The notes: generated from the letters alone by a model not told the origin. A stretch of DNA of 64,000 nucleotides from Plutella xylostella (GCF_932276165.1 NC_064008.1:4097001-4161000); one strand, 5' to 3'. Positions 10,166-21,696 are shown, counted from the first letter of the stretch. A program made the numbers and translations.

Positions 10166-12242
10166 GGGTCTGAACAGGTGCCTGTTAAAATTATACAAAA
10201 ATTTCTAAAAGTAAAACCGTGAAATATATGGGAAATCGTTGTTGTAGGTGCATAAATATGGATTTAACTTAGAGCTGATGTGTTGTTTAAGCATGTAAAG
10301 CTAATTGCAACGACGCTAACTTATTATTTTTTGCGAAACTACGATGTGAAAGTAACTCTGTTTTGTCATATTATTATTTCTGATCTTTGGACTGAATGAC
10401 TGAAAAACGTGTTACTGACAAGGTAGGCATGAACCGGGTTGCTTAAAACAACTTAAGTTATAGTTCTAGGTCTAAAAATTAATCAACACACCTACCGATC
10501 TACTTCAGGATTACACTAGCCCTAACACCTCAGCTTTCCTCTTCCAAACGGACCGGCTCTACATACATGAGGAATACCTTAACCTTAACTCATCTACCTG
10601 TATAGGTACCTATCTAACTCTCTACTTACCCCTTTCAACTTGTAAGAATATTTTACTCAAAGTGGTCTCTACATAGCTCAAATATTTAACTACCTATTTT
10701 GTTACAGGAAAAAACAAGTTATACCTACCTAGGTTACCTTTTATCTGAAAAATATGCCTGACTTTAAGAAACTATATAGGTACTTAATACTATTACTTTT
10801 TATGAAAGAAGATATACATTTTATGGACGTAAAACTTTATTTGGGCGAATAACACACACAACACACACTGGTTGAGTAATTTTTCTGACACCAATACTTG
10901 AATACACAATTGCTTGATTTCATTTCTGTATCTTATTTCCATTATCCTTCTAGTTAGTAGGTAAGGTAGGTAACTAGGTGGTCTGATGGTCGTTTTAGTA
11001 TTGTTGTCCCGGAGAGGAATTAATATATTGTATCCAGCGCATCGATGTATAAAGGTCATCCAGCGTTTCATGTTTGGTTTATGGGTGTGGTTGATTTTTC
11101 ATTTTCTTTGTTGTTGTCACTGAAAAATAAAGTAGGTAAGTATAGGTAAGTTGTATGGATAGTTGACAGAATAAGCTTTTCCTTATAGGTACCTATTTAC
11201 ACAAAACTTTAAATAATAGAAACGAAAACACTAGAACACAAACATAAGTAACCAGGTAGTTAATAACCAGATGCCCAACTGATAAAAATATTTCCTTAGA
11301 TTTTACGTAGGTAACTTCCTAAAATAAATCGTAAACTTGCACACAAGCACCTTATCGATTTTACAATTGCATATTGCAAACACAAACATAATAATTTATA
11401 ATAGATGTTTGTTTTGTATTGTAAAGACTTAACAAATATACTTTAAAAAAATAGCGGCAAACTTTTCGGTGGAAAATTCAATATGGCGGTGATGGGCTGA
11501 TGGCATGGCGCCTCTCTTGCTGTCCAGCGCGCATGCGCCATAGAGATGTACCTAGTGCAATGTTACTTGCTTCCGAACTATGCTTGAATGAAAAAAATAA
11601 TCGATGCTGGATCGATTCCTGTAGGTACTTTTATTATAATCATATGCGTTTTTGGGAAATATAAATACGTACTCATCGGAAATAAGTAAGTACTGAAAGG
11701 GATTTGTGCTTTTGTAAGTATTCGATACTTTTCATATTCTTATATGAATATCATCCCTTACACAGTCATCTACTTAAGTATATAACGTATCATCATCATC
11801 AACTATTTAACATTTAAGTAAGTAAGTACTTACATTAAATATTGTGGATAACACATAGATGTAGAACTTATTACCTACATACTTTACTGAATAACTATTG
11901 TTTAAAATATTCTAGTGCAATAATCGATTATATTCGATTATTCTCACTATTTTATCAACTTACCCCATCTCTACTCCATTATATTTTTTTCAATCACTCG
12001 AAAATGTCCATAGAACATCATAGAAGAATTTTCTAGCCAGAGTTACCAGTTGCAATAATGAATTATGAATATGTTACATAAATAATTGAAATTATCACGA
12101 AAACCAATATAAATGCAGGGTATTTAATTCTTTTAATTATTTTCAACTACTATTTAGGATAATTAAATTTATTTGAAGTACTTTAAGGTTAAAAAAGTTA
12201 ATCGATATTTTCGATTGTAATATCCTTAAGTACATGGCCACA
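10166..12242. other. No gene recognised
   Basis: About 2 kb of AT-rich DNA with many TAGGTACCTA-type words common in Lepidoptera. A GC-richer patch near 11470-11540 (GCATGGCGCCTCTCTTGC) could be regulatory or a decayed repeat; I cannot tell which. Short ORFs show no domain. Confidence 0.4.
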
Positions 12243-12355
12243 CTCATTTTAAAGACGTCAAATGAGCCTTCTAAATTTAGTTGGCCGTTAAAATCGTTGC
12301 CTTCAGAATAGCAAAAATTAGCGCTGTCAGTTAAATTTAGAGATTTTAGCTTATT
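12243..12355. repeat. Left half of modular repeat split by a LINE
   Basis: Contains GTTGCCTTCAGAATAGCAAA, GCGCTGTCAG and TTAAATTTAGAGATTTTAGC, which match the reverse complement of the copy at 9916-10165 in order. The match stops at the LINE tail and resumes at 15797. Confidence 0.65.
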
Positions 12356-12726
12356 TTAAATCAAATCAAATCAAATCAAATCATTTATTTGTTTAACACA
12401 GGTTAATGGTTAGGTGGTAAATATAAACAAAGTTCCACTATGCTATGCCACAGGGCGTACAAATATTTTAAAGATTAATGTCCATGCTACATATGACATG
12501 CAATAACTACAAAGATAAAAGAAAAAATACATATAAAAGTTTGAGCCAAATAATAATTTTGTTGCAAAAAAAAATATATGAAAATAAATATAAAAAAAAA
12601 AACCTAATGAACTCATTAATAAGTTTGTCAATGTGTGTGCGTGTGTCTATGTCAAGAATGATTATATATTAAATTCGTCTAATTAAATTAAAATGGTGAT
12701 AAGTAATAAAATTATTTGTTTTAAAA

Positions 12727-15609
12727 TTAGTAAATGTCAAGAAGGAATTCATTTATAGAATAATATGCTTTATTGATAAGATATTTTTTTAGTTTAAGTT
12801 TAAACGCATTGAGATCATCAATCTGTCGTATGGTATTTGGGATTTTATTATAAATTGCGGGTGCCATTCCGAAAATATTTTTACTGAACTTGGCCGTTTT
12901 GTGTCCAATATTGCAGATTCTGTCACCGTAGCGCTGACTTTTGAATCGTTCAAAGAGATTGGGGTTCGACTTTACAAATGCGGCTACTTCATACACATAA
13001 AGAGACGGAAATGTAAATAAATTATTATTTTTAAAATACGTTCTACAGCTATCTGTGCGTTTAAGCTTGAAAATTGCACGAATGCATCGTTTTTGTGATT
13101 TAAACACTACATCCCTGTTAACAGTGTTTCCCCAAAAGATTAAGGAAAATCGTAATAGAGCCTCAACGTTACCTTTGTAGGCGATTAAAACTGTCTCTTT
13201 ATTCGCAACTTTACCTAATTTGTGTAAAGCATAAGAGAATTGGCTTAATTTTTTTGTGACATGTTCAGAGTGAGATCTCCACGACAAATCACTATCTATG
13301 TACAGACCAAGGAATTTGGTAATATTAGTATGTTCTATTTTATTATTATTATATTTAATGTCAATATTTAAAATGTCTGAATTATTTGGATTAAATGTCA
13401 TTATTTTAGTTTTTTCTAAATTTGCCAATAGACTGTTATCATCTAGCCAATGTATTATGTCCTGAAGGGTTACGTTAATTTCATTTTCTAATGATGAAAT
13501 ATTATTTGCCGAAAATACCACTGTGCTGTCATCAGCGAATAGTACAACAGGATGCTCTGTTATTTTGGGAAGATCATTGATGTAGATTATAAAGAGAAGT
13601 GGTCCCAGTACACTACCCTGAGGTACGCCATATTGAACGGTTCGAGCACGTGAGAAGTGAGAGAGTTCACTTTTTGCGTTATAGCACATTCTATCAATTT
13701 GTGTTATTTGGACACGGTTCGTCAAATATGATTTTATTAGAGAAAGCACATTACCTCTAATGCCATATTTTTCTAGCTTTGACAGAAGTATATTGTAATC
13801 AACATGATCGAATGCTTTAGTTAAGTCCATGTAGAGGGCTGCTACTGGAATTTTTTTATCTATTTTTCTTATTATATTCAAGAGAAAGTCATAGATTGCC
13901 ATGTTTATTGTTTTATTCTGTCTGAAACCTTTTTGCTGTGGAGCCAACAGATTAAATTTTTCTAAGTATGAATAGAGACTATTATAAATGACCTTTTCAA
14001 ATATTTTAGAAAATATAGGTATTAGTGCAATAGGTCTGTAGAAATTCATATTTTCTCTGTCTTCCTTTTTGAATAAGGGTTTTATGATAGAAACTTTTAA
14101 TTTGTTTGGGTATTTACCCTGTTCTATGCAAAGGTTTATGATGTGACTTAAAATTGGGGCGATAATATCAGCGACAGATTTTATTACTTGAGTTGTAATA
14201 CCATCATGGCCTGAGCTGTTAGTGTTTTTAAGTAGTTTAATTATACTCCATATGTCTTTAGGGATAGTGGGTTTAATGTACAGTGAATTAGAGTTAATAG
14301 GTATATTTTTAGTTACATCTTTCATGCATTTTTTATTGTTTCGGTTATTTGATGTATTATCATTATTTTCCTTTATATTTGTATAGAATTCATTAAACAA
14401 CTCTGCAATGTTTAAAGGATCGTCTACAGTTTTACCATTGACAGTTAATTTGTAAATATATTCTTTTAGGTTATTAGATTTAAATTGGTTTATTATTTTC
14501 CAAGTCATTTTACATTTATTGTCCGCTGTTTTGATAAGGTAGTTATTTTGAGATTTCTGTGTTTGTTTAATTATTAGTTTTAATCGCTTTGAATATTCAT
14601 TATATTTGTGTTTATCCAGTGATGATCGTGATACTCTATATTTCCATAGAAGGTTACGTTTATTTTTACTACAGAGTTTTATACCCTTCGAAATCCATTT
14701 AGGTTTTCGATCACATGACATTTTTATTTTGACGTAAGGAAAACAGAGGTTATAAAATAATTCAAAAATTTCATGAAATTTCTCGAATGCTGTGTGGGCA
14801 TCAATATCACTTTGATTCCAGATCTCATTAAACGAGATCGCACCTAGACACTCTCTAAATTTATTTATATTTTCATCACTATAATCTCTTTGGAACTTAT
14901 ACCAATAATTTAATGTGCAGAAAGATTTTACTGGGAAATTCATCAGTTGCGCAGAGTGATCGGAGAGTGCAAAATCAATAACTTTACTGTAGCTTCCTGT
15001 GATATTATGGAATATGTTATCAAGGCATGTGCCACTAGCCAGTCTTGTTGGTTGATTTATTTCCACTTTCATATTATAGCTGTGTAATATATTTAAGAAG
15101 CCATTTGAATTTTTGTTTTTTATTAACATATCAATGTTAAAGTCTCCACAGATTATTACCTTCTTTTTACTATTACAACAGATTGTGTGTAATATTTTAT
15201 CTAAAGCACTAAAAAAGGAATCGTACGCATTATTTGTGTATTTAGGGACCCTATACACGCATAGTATTATTATGTTGTGCTGCGTTAACTCTATACAACT
15301 GCATTCCAGTGCATTAGCAGTACTTAAGTTCTCGACATGTTTTAAAACTTTAAATTTATGATTATTGTGAATCAGAATACATGAACCACCATGTCTATTT
15401 TTCCTATAATAGCTTGAAGCTAGTGTATAATTTTGTATGTGTAGCAAATCAGAATCATCCGCTATCATGTTATGCTCAGTGATGCATAAAACATCAATGG
15501 GGCTACCTTGAGTTCCAGTTTTTAGTTGGTCTAAATTGAGCAATAATTCGTCAGATTTGTTAATGAGTCCATTTATGTTTTGGTGAAGTACAGTCAATTT
15601 ATTGTGCAA
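12727..15609 (-). CDS. LINE ORF2: endonuclease and reverse transcriptase, 960 aa, intact
   Basis: This protein nicks target DNA and copies its own RNA into the nick. Residues 1-225 are an AP-type (exonuclease-endonuclease-phosphatase) endonuclease with catalytic Glu45 (TEHN), GDFNID at 155-160 and SDH at 216-218. The reverse transcriptase spans roughly 450-740, with YMDLTKAFD near 593-601, GVPQGSVLGP at 661-670 and the catalytic FADD at 691-694 in place of the commoner YADD. The C-terminal tail (about 740-960) is the usual LINE C-terminal region. There are no internal stops or frameshifts and the length is normal for the CR1/Jockey group. The chosen start overlaps the end of the upstream ORF by 11 bases. 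Clade placement is by eye. The absence of lesions suggests a recent insertion, although ORF1 is incomplete. Confidence 0.9.
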   Translation of the reverse strand: MHNKLTVLHQNINGLINKSDELLLNLDQLKTGTQGSPIDVLCITEHNMIADDSDLLHIQNYTLASSYYRKNRHGGSCILIHNNHKFKVLKHVENLSTANALECSCIELTQHNIIILCVYRVPKYTNNAYDSFFSALDKILHTICCNSKKKVIICGDFNIDMLIKNKNSNGFLNILHSYNMKVEINQPTRLASGTCLDNIFHNITGSYSKVIDFALSDHSAQLMNFPVKSFCTLNYWYKFQRDYSDENINKFRECLGAISFNEIWNQSDIDAHTAFEKFHEIFELFYNLCFPYVKIKMSCDRKPKWISKGIKLCSKNKRNLLWKYRVSRSSLDKHKYNEYSKRLKLIIKQTQKSQNNYLIKTADNKCKMTWKIINQFKSNNLKEYIYKLTVNGKTVDDPLNIAELFNEFYTNIKENNDNTSNNRNNKKCMKDVTKNIPINSNSLYIKPTIPKDIWSIIKLLKNTNSSGHDGITTQVIKSVADIIAPILSHIINLCIEQGKYPNKLKVSIIKPLFKKEDRENMNFYRPIALIPIFSKIFEKVIYNSLYSYLEKFNLLAPQQKGFRQNKTINMAIYDFLLNIIRKIDKKIPVAALYMDLTKAFDHVDYNILLSKLEKYGIRGNVLSLIKSYLTNRVQITQIDRMCYNAKSELSHFSRARTVQYGVPQGSVLGPLLFIIYINDLPKITEHPVVLFADDSTVVFSANNISSLENEINVTLQDIIHWLDDNSLLANLEKTKIMTFNPNNSDILNIDIKYNNNKIEHTNITKFLGLYIDSDLSWRSHSEHVTKKLSQFSYALHKLGKVANKETVLIAYKGNVEALLRFSLIFWGNTVNRDVVFKSQKRCIRAIFKLKRTDSCRTYFKNNNLFTFPSLYVYEVAAFVKSNPNLFERFKSQRYGDRICNIGHKTAKFSKNIFGMAPAIYNKIPNTIRQIDDLNAFKLKLKKYLINKAYYSINEFLLDIY

Positions 15610-15796
15610 GAAAAAGATTGTTATTTGGCTCTGTCAAGTCAATATTATTATTAATGTCAGATTTATTCAATTCATTGATTTTACGAATGTTCAGAGCTAT
15701 GTCATTTAGTATTACATTGATTCCTACAGCATTTAGTTGTCCATATCTAAGAAACATTGTATGGTCATAGGATAGATTTACATTTGGATCCATGGA
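15599..15796 (-). pseudogene. C-terminal stub of LINE 1 ORF1
   Basis: The reading frame is open from 15835, but its first 13 or so codons lie in the flanking modular repeat and are not part of the element. The element-derived part is about 65 residues. It is rich in Asn, Asp and Ile and has no recognisable domain; no PHD finger or FP-type C-terminal domain is visible. It ends at 15599, overlapping ORF2 by 11 bases, the usual close ORF1-ORF2 spacing for such elements. I read it as the end of ORF1 left by 5' truncation; it could instead be an N-terminal extension of ORF2 in another frame. Confidence 0.5.
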
Positions 15797-15838
15797 ATTA
15801 AAATTAGGAAGTGCGCCCTTCAGAATCGGTACCATTGT
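15797..15838. repeat. Right half of modular repeat split by LINE 1
   Basis: AAAATTAGGAAGTGCGCCCT then TCAGAATCGGTACCATTG matches the reverse complement of 9918-9955 almost base for base. It continues the repeat interrupted at 12355. Confidence 0.7.
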
Positions 15839-15866
15839 TTATCTATATCGATAAACTATATTTTAA

Positions 15867-15943
15867 TACACACACACACACACTCACGCCTTGTACTAAT
15901 GTACTCCCTTGCGGGGTAGGCAGAGGTGCATTGTTGCACCCTC
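15867..15943 (-). repeat. 3' fragment of SINE family C
   Basis: On the minus strand: GGGTGCAACAATGCACCTCT, CTGCCTACCCCGCAAGGGAG, TACATTAGTACAAGGCGTGA, then a (GT)n tail. It matches the 3' half of the full copy at 37327-37586. The tRNA-like head is missing. Confidence 0.75.
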
Positions 15944-15954
15944 TACATTTTAAT

Positions 15955-16030
15955 TAAATGTGTTATAAATTTGAGGCCATTTGGTGTCGGCATTTTGTAA
16001 CTGGAACTTTTTCTTTGCTCGCGATTGCAT
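15955..16030. repeat. Right-end fragment of the 'AATGAAAAAGTTCC' MITE, copy f
   Basis: GAGGCCATTTGGTGTCGGCA, then TTTTGTAACTGGAACTTTTT, then CTTTGCTCGCGATTG. This matches the right ends of the copies at 681-905 and 16395-16626, and the internal text of the piece near 29975. The left part is missing. Confidence 0.55.
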
Positions 16031-16394
16031 TTATTCCCTGAACATAATGCATACAATATTAATATTTACGCTAACGCATGCCTTGTTATATATAATCTGA
16101 AAGATTAACCTCATAAAATATGTTATCACGCTCGAAAACCATATTTTATACATTTTAAAGCACTGTGCAAACTACATTTTGGTTTTCATAAACATTGCTG
16201 CCTACAATTTTAAAGTTTCGTTCCTATATATCCATATTAACGTTAAAACACAGCAGCGGAGAATTTAGGGATCCGTATGCACGAGCAAAAGCTGTTGGCA
16301 AAGCTTTCATACTTTTAAAACTACATCGGTAGTTGGGACGTGAGAACGACCGGCTTTTGTGTGAAAGCTAGTCCACAAATTCAAAAAAAATTAT

Positions 16395-16626
16395 ACACTC
16401 ACGAGCTATGAAAAAGTTCCACTCAAATGCCAAAACCAGATGGGCTTAATTTTTCTAAACATTTAATTAAAAATTTAAACAAAATATTTACTTTTTTGCT
16501 TGGTAATATCCCAATGTGCTGATAAATGTACTTCAATATTGCAGACGACGTCATTAAGCAAGTCTTTTGAGTTTAGGAGTCATTTATTACTATTATCATT
16601 GGAACTTTTTCATTGCTCGTGAGTGT
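16395..16626. mobile_element. MITE of the 'AATGAAAAAGTTCC' family, complete copy b (232 bp)
   Basis: The two ends are inverted over 27 bases with one mismatch: ACACTCACGAGCTATGAAAA on the left, and the inverse of CATTGCTCGTGAGTGT on the right. This is the best-preserved copy and defines the termini. No coding capacity. A target duplication is not obvious, so the superfamily is left open. Confidence 0.75.
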
Positions 16627-16927
16627 GTTTTGACCTGTTTAAAAAATATACTGGGAGTGCGCGAAATAAAACTGAGTTAAGAAAATATGTAGGTAAGAAA
16701 ATGTGTATTGTAATTTTAAACATTTCAGTCATACACATGCAAAACAAAAAAACAATCATATGACTTCCAACAGTAAAACCCTATTTGCACTTGACCAGAG
16801 CAGCTTTTTCCCTAAAAGCTCCTGCCTTCCCGCAGCTTGAAATGGGGTGCTGTACAAAAGCTCACCCTCAGATTTCAATGAGCGACTTCTATGTCTAAGA
16901 TTTACAGTATTTTTATTGATAGCATTC

Positions 16928-17065
16928 TGAGCTTTTACAATTTATTTATAAACACTTTATTGTACATTATAAATTAACAATAAAAAAGGAGAAGAAAATT
17001 AACAATGTACAAAGGCCATATTGCCAAAAAGCTATTTCTTCCAGCCAACCCTTGATAGGTTGGGA
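16928..17065 (-). repeat. LINE 3' end fragment
   Basis: On the minus strand, GGCTGGAAGAAATAGCTTTT, TATGGCCTTTGTACA, GTACAATAAAG and a TTTATAAATAAA end. This is the order of blocks of LINE 3' UTRs seen also at 33960-34125. No coding part is retained. Confidence 0.6.
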
Positions 17066-17559
17066 GAGGAGGACATTAACACTCAATCTAACAATTGGTA
17101 AAGAAGTAAGCGTGTATTGAGAAATAAATACGAGTTTTATGGGTAATATGTGAATTAATAATGTTAATATGCTTTCAAAATATTAGATCATCAATTAGAA
17201 TCAAGTCGATTAACAGTTTCCATAAGGGTTACAAATAGTGTGTAAAATCTATGTTTTTGTATAAGTACAACTTTACTTTAATATGAAATTCAGAATGGAA
17301 AAAATGGTTATTCGTTTAAAAACCACAATCAGTTTTTTGTAAATAATTACTTAGTTTGAATTAGCGATAATTATTTAAATAGCACGTTAATATGAAAGGG
17401 GATCTTTGAGCTTTCGTTCCCAACGTAAGTAAAGCCAGCAATTGAAAAATCTAAATGATTATTCATATTCATGTAATCCTGAAAGTAAGTTATGTTGTCT
17501 ATACAGATAACTACCTCAATCACCAGAGAATTCCTAAAAAAATCCATTGAAAAATACTA
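17066..17559. other. No gene; upstream flank of LINE 2
   Basis: AT-rich sequence without a recognisable feature. Confidence 0.4.
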
Positions 17560-17644
17560 ACATTACCTTTCACTCGTCGGTCGACAGCAGTACGATACAG
17601 TTGTATACTCGCAATCTATCCGCTATTTCCTAACTACCCTCAAA

Positions 17645-18661
17645 ATGCCACCAACGAAACTCCCCAAGTGTGACAAGTGCAAGAAGGCAATCACGAAGAA
17701 ATCACCAGGCCTGGAATGCAACAAGTGCGATCTGATCGTACACGCAAGCAACCAATGCGCTGGTCTTTCGGCCAAGCAAATAGCTGCACTACGTGCCAAT
17801 GACAGCCTGGAATGGAACTGTGAGGAATGCCATCTTACTACTCCACGGAAGAAGTCATTTATCATACCGGAAGAAGAAGAAGAGTTGGATGAAGGAGAAG
17901 AAGAAAACAGCACTCCAAAAGAACGTTTGAAAACCGCTGCATCTATCGATATCAAGAAACTTCTCCAAGATATAGCAAGAGATGTCGAAAAAACGGTTAA
18001 AAAACAACTCGGAGAGCTGCAGCAGGCGGTGCAATTCTGCACCGATAAAACGGATGAAGTGGACGAGGATGTCGAGAGCATGAAGGTGAGGATGAAATCC
18101 TTAGAAAAGAAAAACGAGAACCTTATAAATGAAAATAAACATCTAGAGACGAAAATAATGGCATCAGAGCAAAGATTCAATGAAACAGAACAGAAAAACC
18201 TGAGCAACAAGATAGAAGTAGCCGGAGTACCCTACAAACAAGAAGAAAATCTACAACTGATTACTAAAAATATTGCTACTAAACTGAACGTGGACAGCAC
18301 GGCGATAAAATCAGTAAAAAGAATAAAAGGTAAGGGAGAGAACACAGAAGGAATTCTTCACATAGAGATGAAAGAAGAATGCGCTGCAACATCCTGGACG
18401 CAGACGGCGCGTACCGCGAACCTGGTGGTGTCCGATGTGCTACCTACCTACACAGGAGAAGAAATCAAATCTAGAATCTACGTTCGCCGTGCCCTTACAC
18501 CTTACAACAAGACACTGCTGTATCAAGCAAAGAAAGAACTGAAGGAAGTATATAAATTTATATGGTGTAATTATGAAGGCAAAATACTGGTCCGTAAAAG
18601 TGAAAACAGCAAAATTCTGGCTATTCGATTCCAAGATGATATAAAAAATCTTCTGAAATGA
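17645..18661 (+). CDS. LINE ORF1: PHD-finger, coiled-coil, FP-type C-terminal domain, 338 aa
   Basis: ORF1 proteins of this type bind element RNA and assist reverse transcription. Residues 9-62 form a C4HC3 PHD-like zinc finger: Cys9, Cys12, Cys25, Cys28, His33, Cys38, Cys59 and Cys62. An acidic linker follows (about 76-87, runs of Glu). Residues about 95-185 are charged and heptad-like, a likely coiled coil for oligomerisation. From about 190 to the end lies a domain resembling the C-terminal domain shared by lepidopteran LINE ORF1s and baculovirus FP proteins; this is family knowledge recalled, not searched. The ORF is uninterrupted and has a normal length. ATG 17645 follows a short leader and no upstream in-frame ATG competes. 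Together with ORF2 it would make a complete element but for the ORF2 stop. Confidence 0.85.
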   Translation: MPPTKLPKCDKCKKAITKKSPGLECNKCDLIVHASNQCAGLSAKQIAALRANDSLEWNCEECHLTTPRKKSFIIPEEEEELDEGEEENSTPKERLKTAASIDIKKLLQDIARDVEKTVKKQLGELQQAVQFCTDKTDEVDEDVESMKVRMKSLEKKNENLINENKHLETKIMASEQRFNETEQKNLSNKIEVAGVPYKQEENLQLITKNIATKLNVDSTAIKSVKRIKGKGENTEGILHIEMKEECAATSWTQTARTANLVVSDVLPTYTGEEIKSRIYVRRALTPYNKTLLYQAKKELKEVYKFIWCNYEGKILVRKSENSKILAIRFQDDIKNLLK

Positions 18662-18702
18662 AGGTAATATAATATATTATTTCATTAATTACTATAACTA
18701 AC

Positions 18703-21696
18703 ATGTACTCTAAAATGGCTAATCAACATCATATAACAGAACTTTTCGACTGCCCTAATATTCAAAATTATTTATCTAAAATCCCTAAAACACCTAACAA
18801 ACTAACATTCATACAAATTAATATTCGATCTACTATAAAAAACTTCTCAAAGCTACTCCACTGTATCGACGGTTATAAATCCCAATTAGACGTAATAGTA
18901 CTAACAGAAGCTAACATCAGAGAAAGTTTAAGTCACCTATATACAATAGACGGATACGAAATGCACACAAAACTGCGAATTAATCGTAAAGGTGGAGGTA
19001 TTATCGTTTACATCCACAAAAAACATAAATTCGAATTGTTAAAAAGTAACACACTACACTCAGAATCCTTATTAGGAAAAATTACTACCTCTAAAAAACA
19101 CTGCGCGACTTTGTGTGCACTATACAGACCGCCCGATAATAGCAAACACTTATTTCTAAAAGAACTATCACAAATAATAGATACCAAATGCACCACTAAA
19201 AATATGATACTATTAGGTGATATTAATATCGACTTACGATCTGAAAGCATTCTAAAACAACACTACGTAGATATGCTCTCGGAAAGAGGCCTTCTATGCG
19301 GAATATCGGATTATACACGGATTGAAGAAAGAAAAGGTGTAATCTCTAAATCTTGTATCGACCACATATTTATCCGTAACTGCGCAGAGGACCTCTTCTC
19401 CGCAGCGCTTGGTACAGTTCTGGCCGACCACCGCATGACTGTGCTCACGGCGGTCGGAGCATCGCAGATACAGAGTGTTCCCAAAACTATTACATTAATT
19501 GATCAGAAAGTACTACTCGATACATTAAATGAGGTCGATTGGGATATAACTAACGGATTTCAATGCCCAAACCAAATCTATAATTTCATAAAAAATTGCT
19601 TTGATACTGCATATAAAAAGGCAATGTACAAAAAAAAGATTGGAAATTCTAAAAGGAATAAAGAAAAATGGATAAATATGAAAATAAATACTGAATGTGA
19701 AAAAAGAGATACATTATTTATACAATTAAAAAAAGACCCTACTAACAGACTAATAAGATACGAATATCATAAACTTAGAAATAAAACAAACAAACTGATA
19801 GAAAATTCTAGAAATACCTACTATAAAAATGAAATAAATGAAAATAAAAACAATCCGAGAAAATTGTGGCAAATTCTGAACAACCTGTCAGGTAGAATTG
19901 TAAAATCGGTAGACGACGTTTTAAATAAAGCTTTCAATATAGATCAACACAATGAAAAATCAATAGCGAACCAATTTGCCATTCAATTTGGAAGTGATGT
20001 GCAAAATATTGTCCCAAACTGTAATATACCTATTCTTAACAAAAACGATACACAAAAAGCGATAAATAAATCTATGCTCTATAAAAAAGCCTCAAAGGAT
20101 AAAATCTTAAAAATTGTCAATAACATTAGTGAACGTAAAGCTCCAGGTCAAGATTGTATCAGGCCAGTTGATATAAAACATATGGGTCATAAACTAGTAA
20201 CTGCGATTACTAATCTCATCAATAAAAGTATCACATCAGGCATATACCCCAATTAACTAAAAACTGGTGTAGTTCGGCCTATATACAAAAAAGGTAAATA
20301 TGATTGTTATTCAAACTATAGACCCATAACAATACTGCCTATACTCGATAAAATATTTGAAAAGTATATAGCTGGAATAATTCATCAGTTCTTTGAAAAT
20401 AACAATGTGCTTACGAATAGGCAATTTGGCTTTAGACGCAACAAAAGCACAACTCTGCTGCTATCCGAGTTTACAGATGAGGTAAACAAGTATCTAGACC
20501 AAAAAAAACACGTGGTGCTAGTTCTCATCGATTACAGCAAGGCATTTGATACTTTAAGACATGATGACCTTTTGGAAAAATTAAATGATTCTGGAATAAG
20601 AGGCCCTATACTTAACTGGTGCAAAGATTATCTTAATAATAGAAATTACAAAGTAAAAATAGGAAATTCTTACAGTGACAACGTAAACGTAACAATAGGT
20701 ACTGCGCAAGGATCAGTTCTTGGGCCTTTGCATTATTTGGTATATGTCAATGATTTAACAAATGTTGTTCAACACTGTTCACTTTACCAATACGCAGACG
20801 ATACCTGCCTTATCGTGGCTGACAACAACTTATCGAATGCAATGAAGAAGTTGCAGGAAGACTTTACGGCAATATGCAGGTGGTCACACGATGCTGGATT
20901 AGTACTTAATGCGCAAAAAACAGTAATGATGCATATAAAATCCAGCCACAACACCTCTGACACAGCTTCGGGTAACCTACTTTCACACTGTCATCAGTGC
21001 CTACACTCACCGGCTAAAAATTGTACTAACTGCGTGCCTATTGAACAAGTACGTCAAGCAACCTACCTTGGTCTTATAATCGACGACAGACTAAACTGGG
21101 GTCCACATATTGAGAAAATAAGTGACAAGTTACGTGCATTATTGGCTAAATTCAATATCATAAAATATAAAGTTCCATACAAAATTCTTCTTAACATGTA
21201 CAAAGCCCTAGCGGCATCCATTATATCATATGGCATCACCAGTTACGGAAGGACTTACAAGACTCACCTTGAAAAGATCTACACTCTGCAAATAAGACTG
21301 CTTAAAGTAATTGTACCCACTAAAGTAAAGAAAAGCTACCGCGGCGAATATCACAATTTGTTCGAATACTGCAAAATATTGCCTATACACGAACAAGTAT
21401 CCTTAGACATACTAGTGGAACAACTGCTTCTGGGAAAGCTAGATCAACTCAAACCCGTTCAACATAAAATACAAACGCGTAAAATTACAAACAAAGAATT
21501 AGACACAATTAGCTGCACAAACAACTATGGACGCAGAACTACAGACTATATTTTTCCAAGAATATATAATACCATCCCAACTACACTACGCGAGAACCTA
21601 AACATAAAAAACTGTAAAAATACATTAAAATTATACTTTCGTAACATAATATATATTATTATATACATATACCTATTCAATACCAACCTACAATAA
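18703..21696 (+). pseudogene. LINE ORF2: endonuclease and RT, interrupted by one stop codon
   Basis: A single frame of 998 codons with one internal TAA at 20254-20256. The first part (517 residues) holds the endonuclease: Glu69 (LTEAN), GDINID at 172-177 and ADH at 241-243. It also holds the start of the reverse transcriptase. The second part (from 20257; next ATG 20407) carries LIDYSKAFD, TAQGSVLGPL and the catalytic YADD, followed by a Cys/His cluster (near 20983-21034: HCHQC, CTNC) and the C-terminal region. The rest of the frame is open, so this looks like one recent point mutation. The stop falls at the 'GIYPN' turn before the next RT block, where relatives usually have a polar residue. 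It truncates the RT before its catalytic centre, so the copy should be inactive unless the stop is read through. Confidence 0.85.

Larger units (their letters stand above)
12356..15796 (-). mobile_element. LINE 1, CR1/Jockey-group non-LTR retrotransposon, 5'-truncated
   Basis: A minus-strand element of about 3.4 kb. Its 3' end has a pentanucleotide tail, (TTGAT)n, at 12356-12379, preceded by about 350 bp of 3' UTR. Its 5' end meets the modular repeat at about 15797. It contains an intact ORF2 and a short end of an upstream ORF. It lies inside a repeat whose uninterrupted copy is at 9916-10165, so both boundaries are supported by homology. Flanking duplications are unclear. Confidence 0.8.

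Noticed and set aside
11470..11540. GC-rich patch as a host promoter or exon
   Set aside because: No ORF, splice pattern or core promoter element that I can support.
15599..15835. A complete small gene next to LINE 1
   Set aside because: Its first codons come from a dispersed repeat and the rest is the truncated end of the element's upstream ORF.
17623..18210. Long ORF on the minus strand, Ser-rich
   Set aside because: It is antisense to the PHD-finger ORF1 and is explained by that gene's codon pattern.
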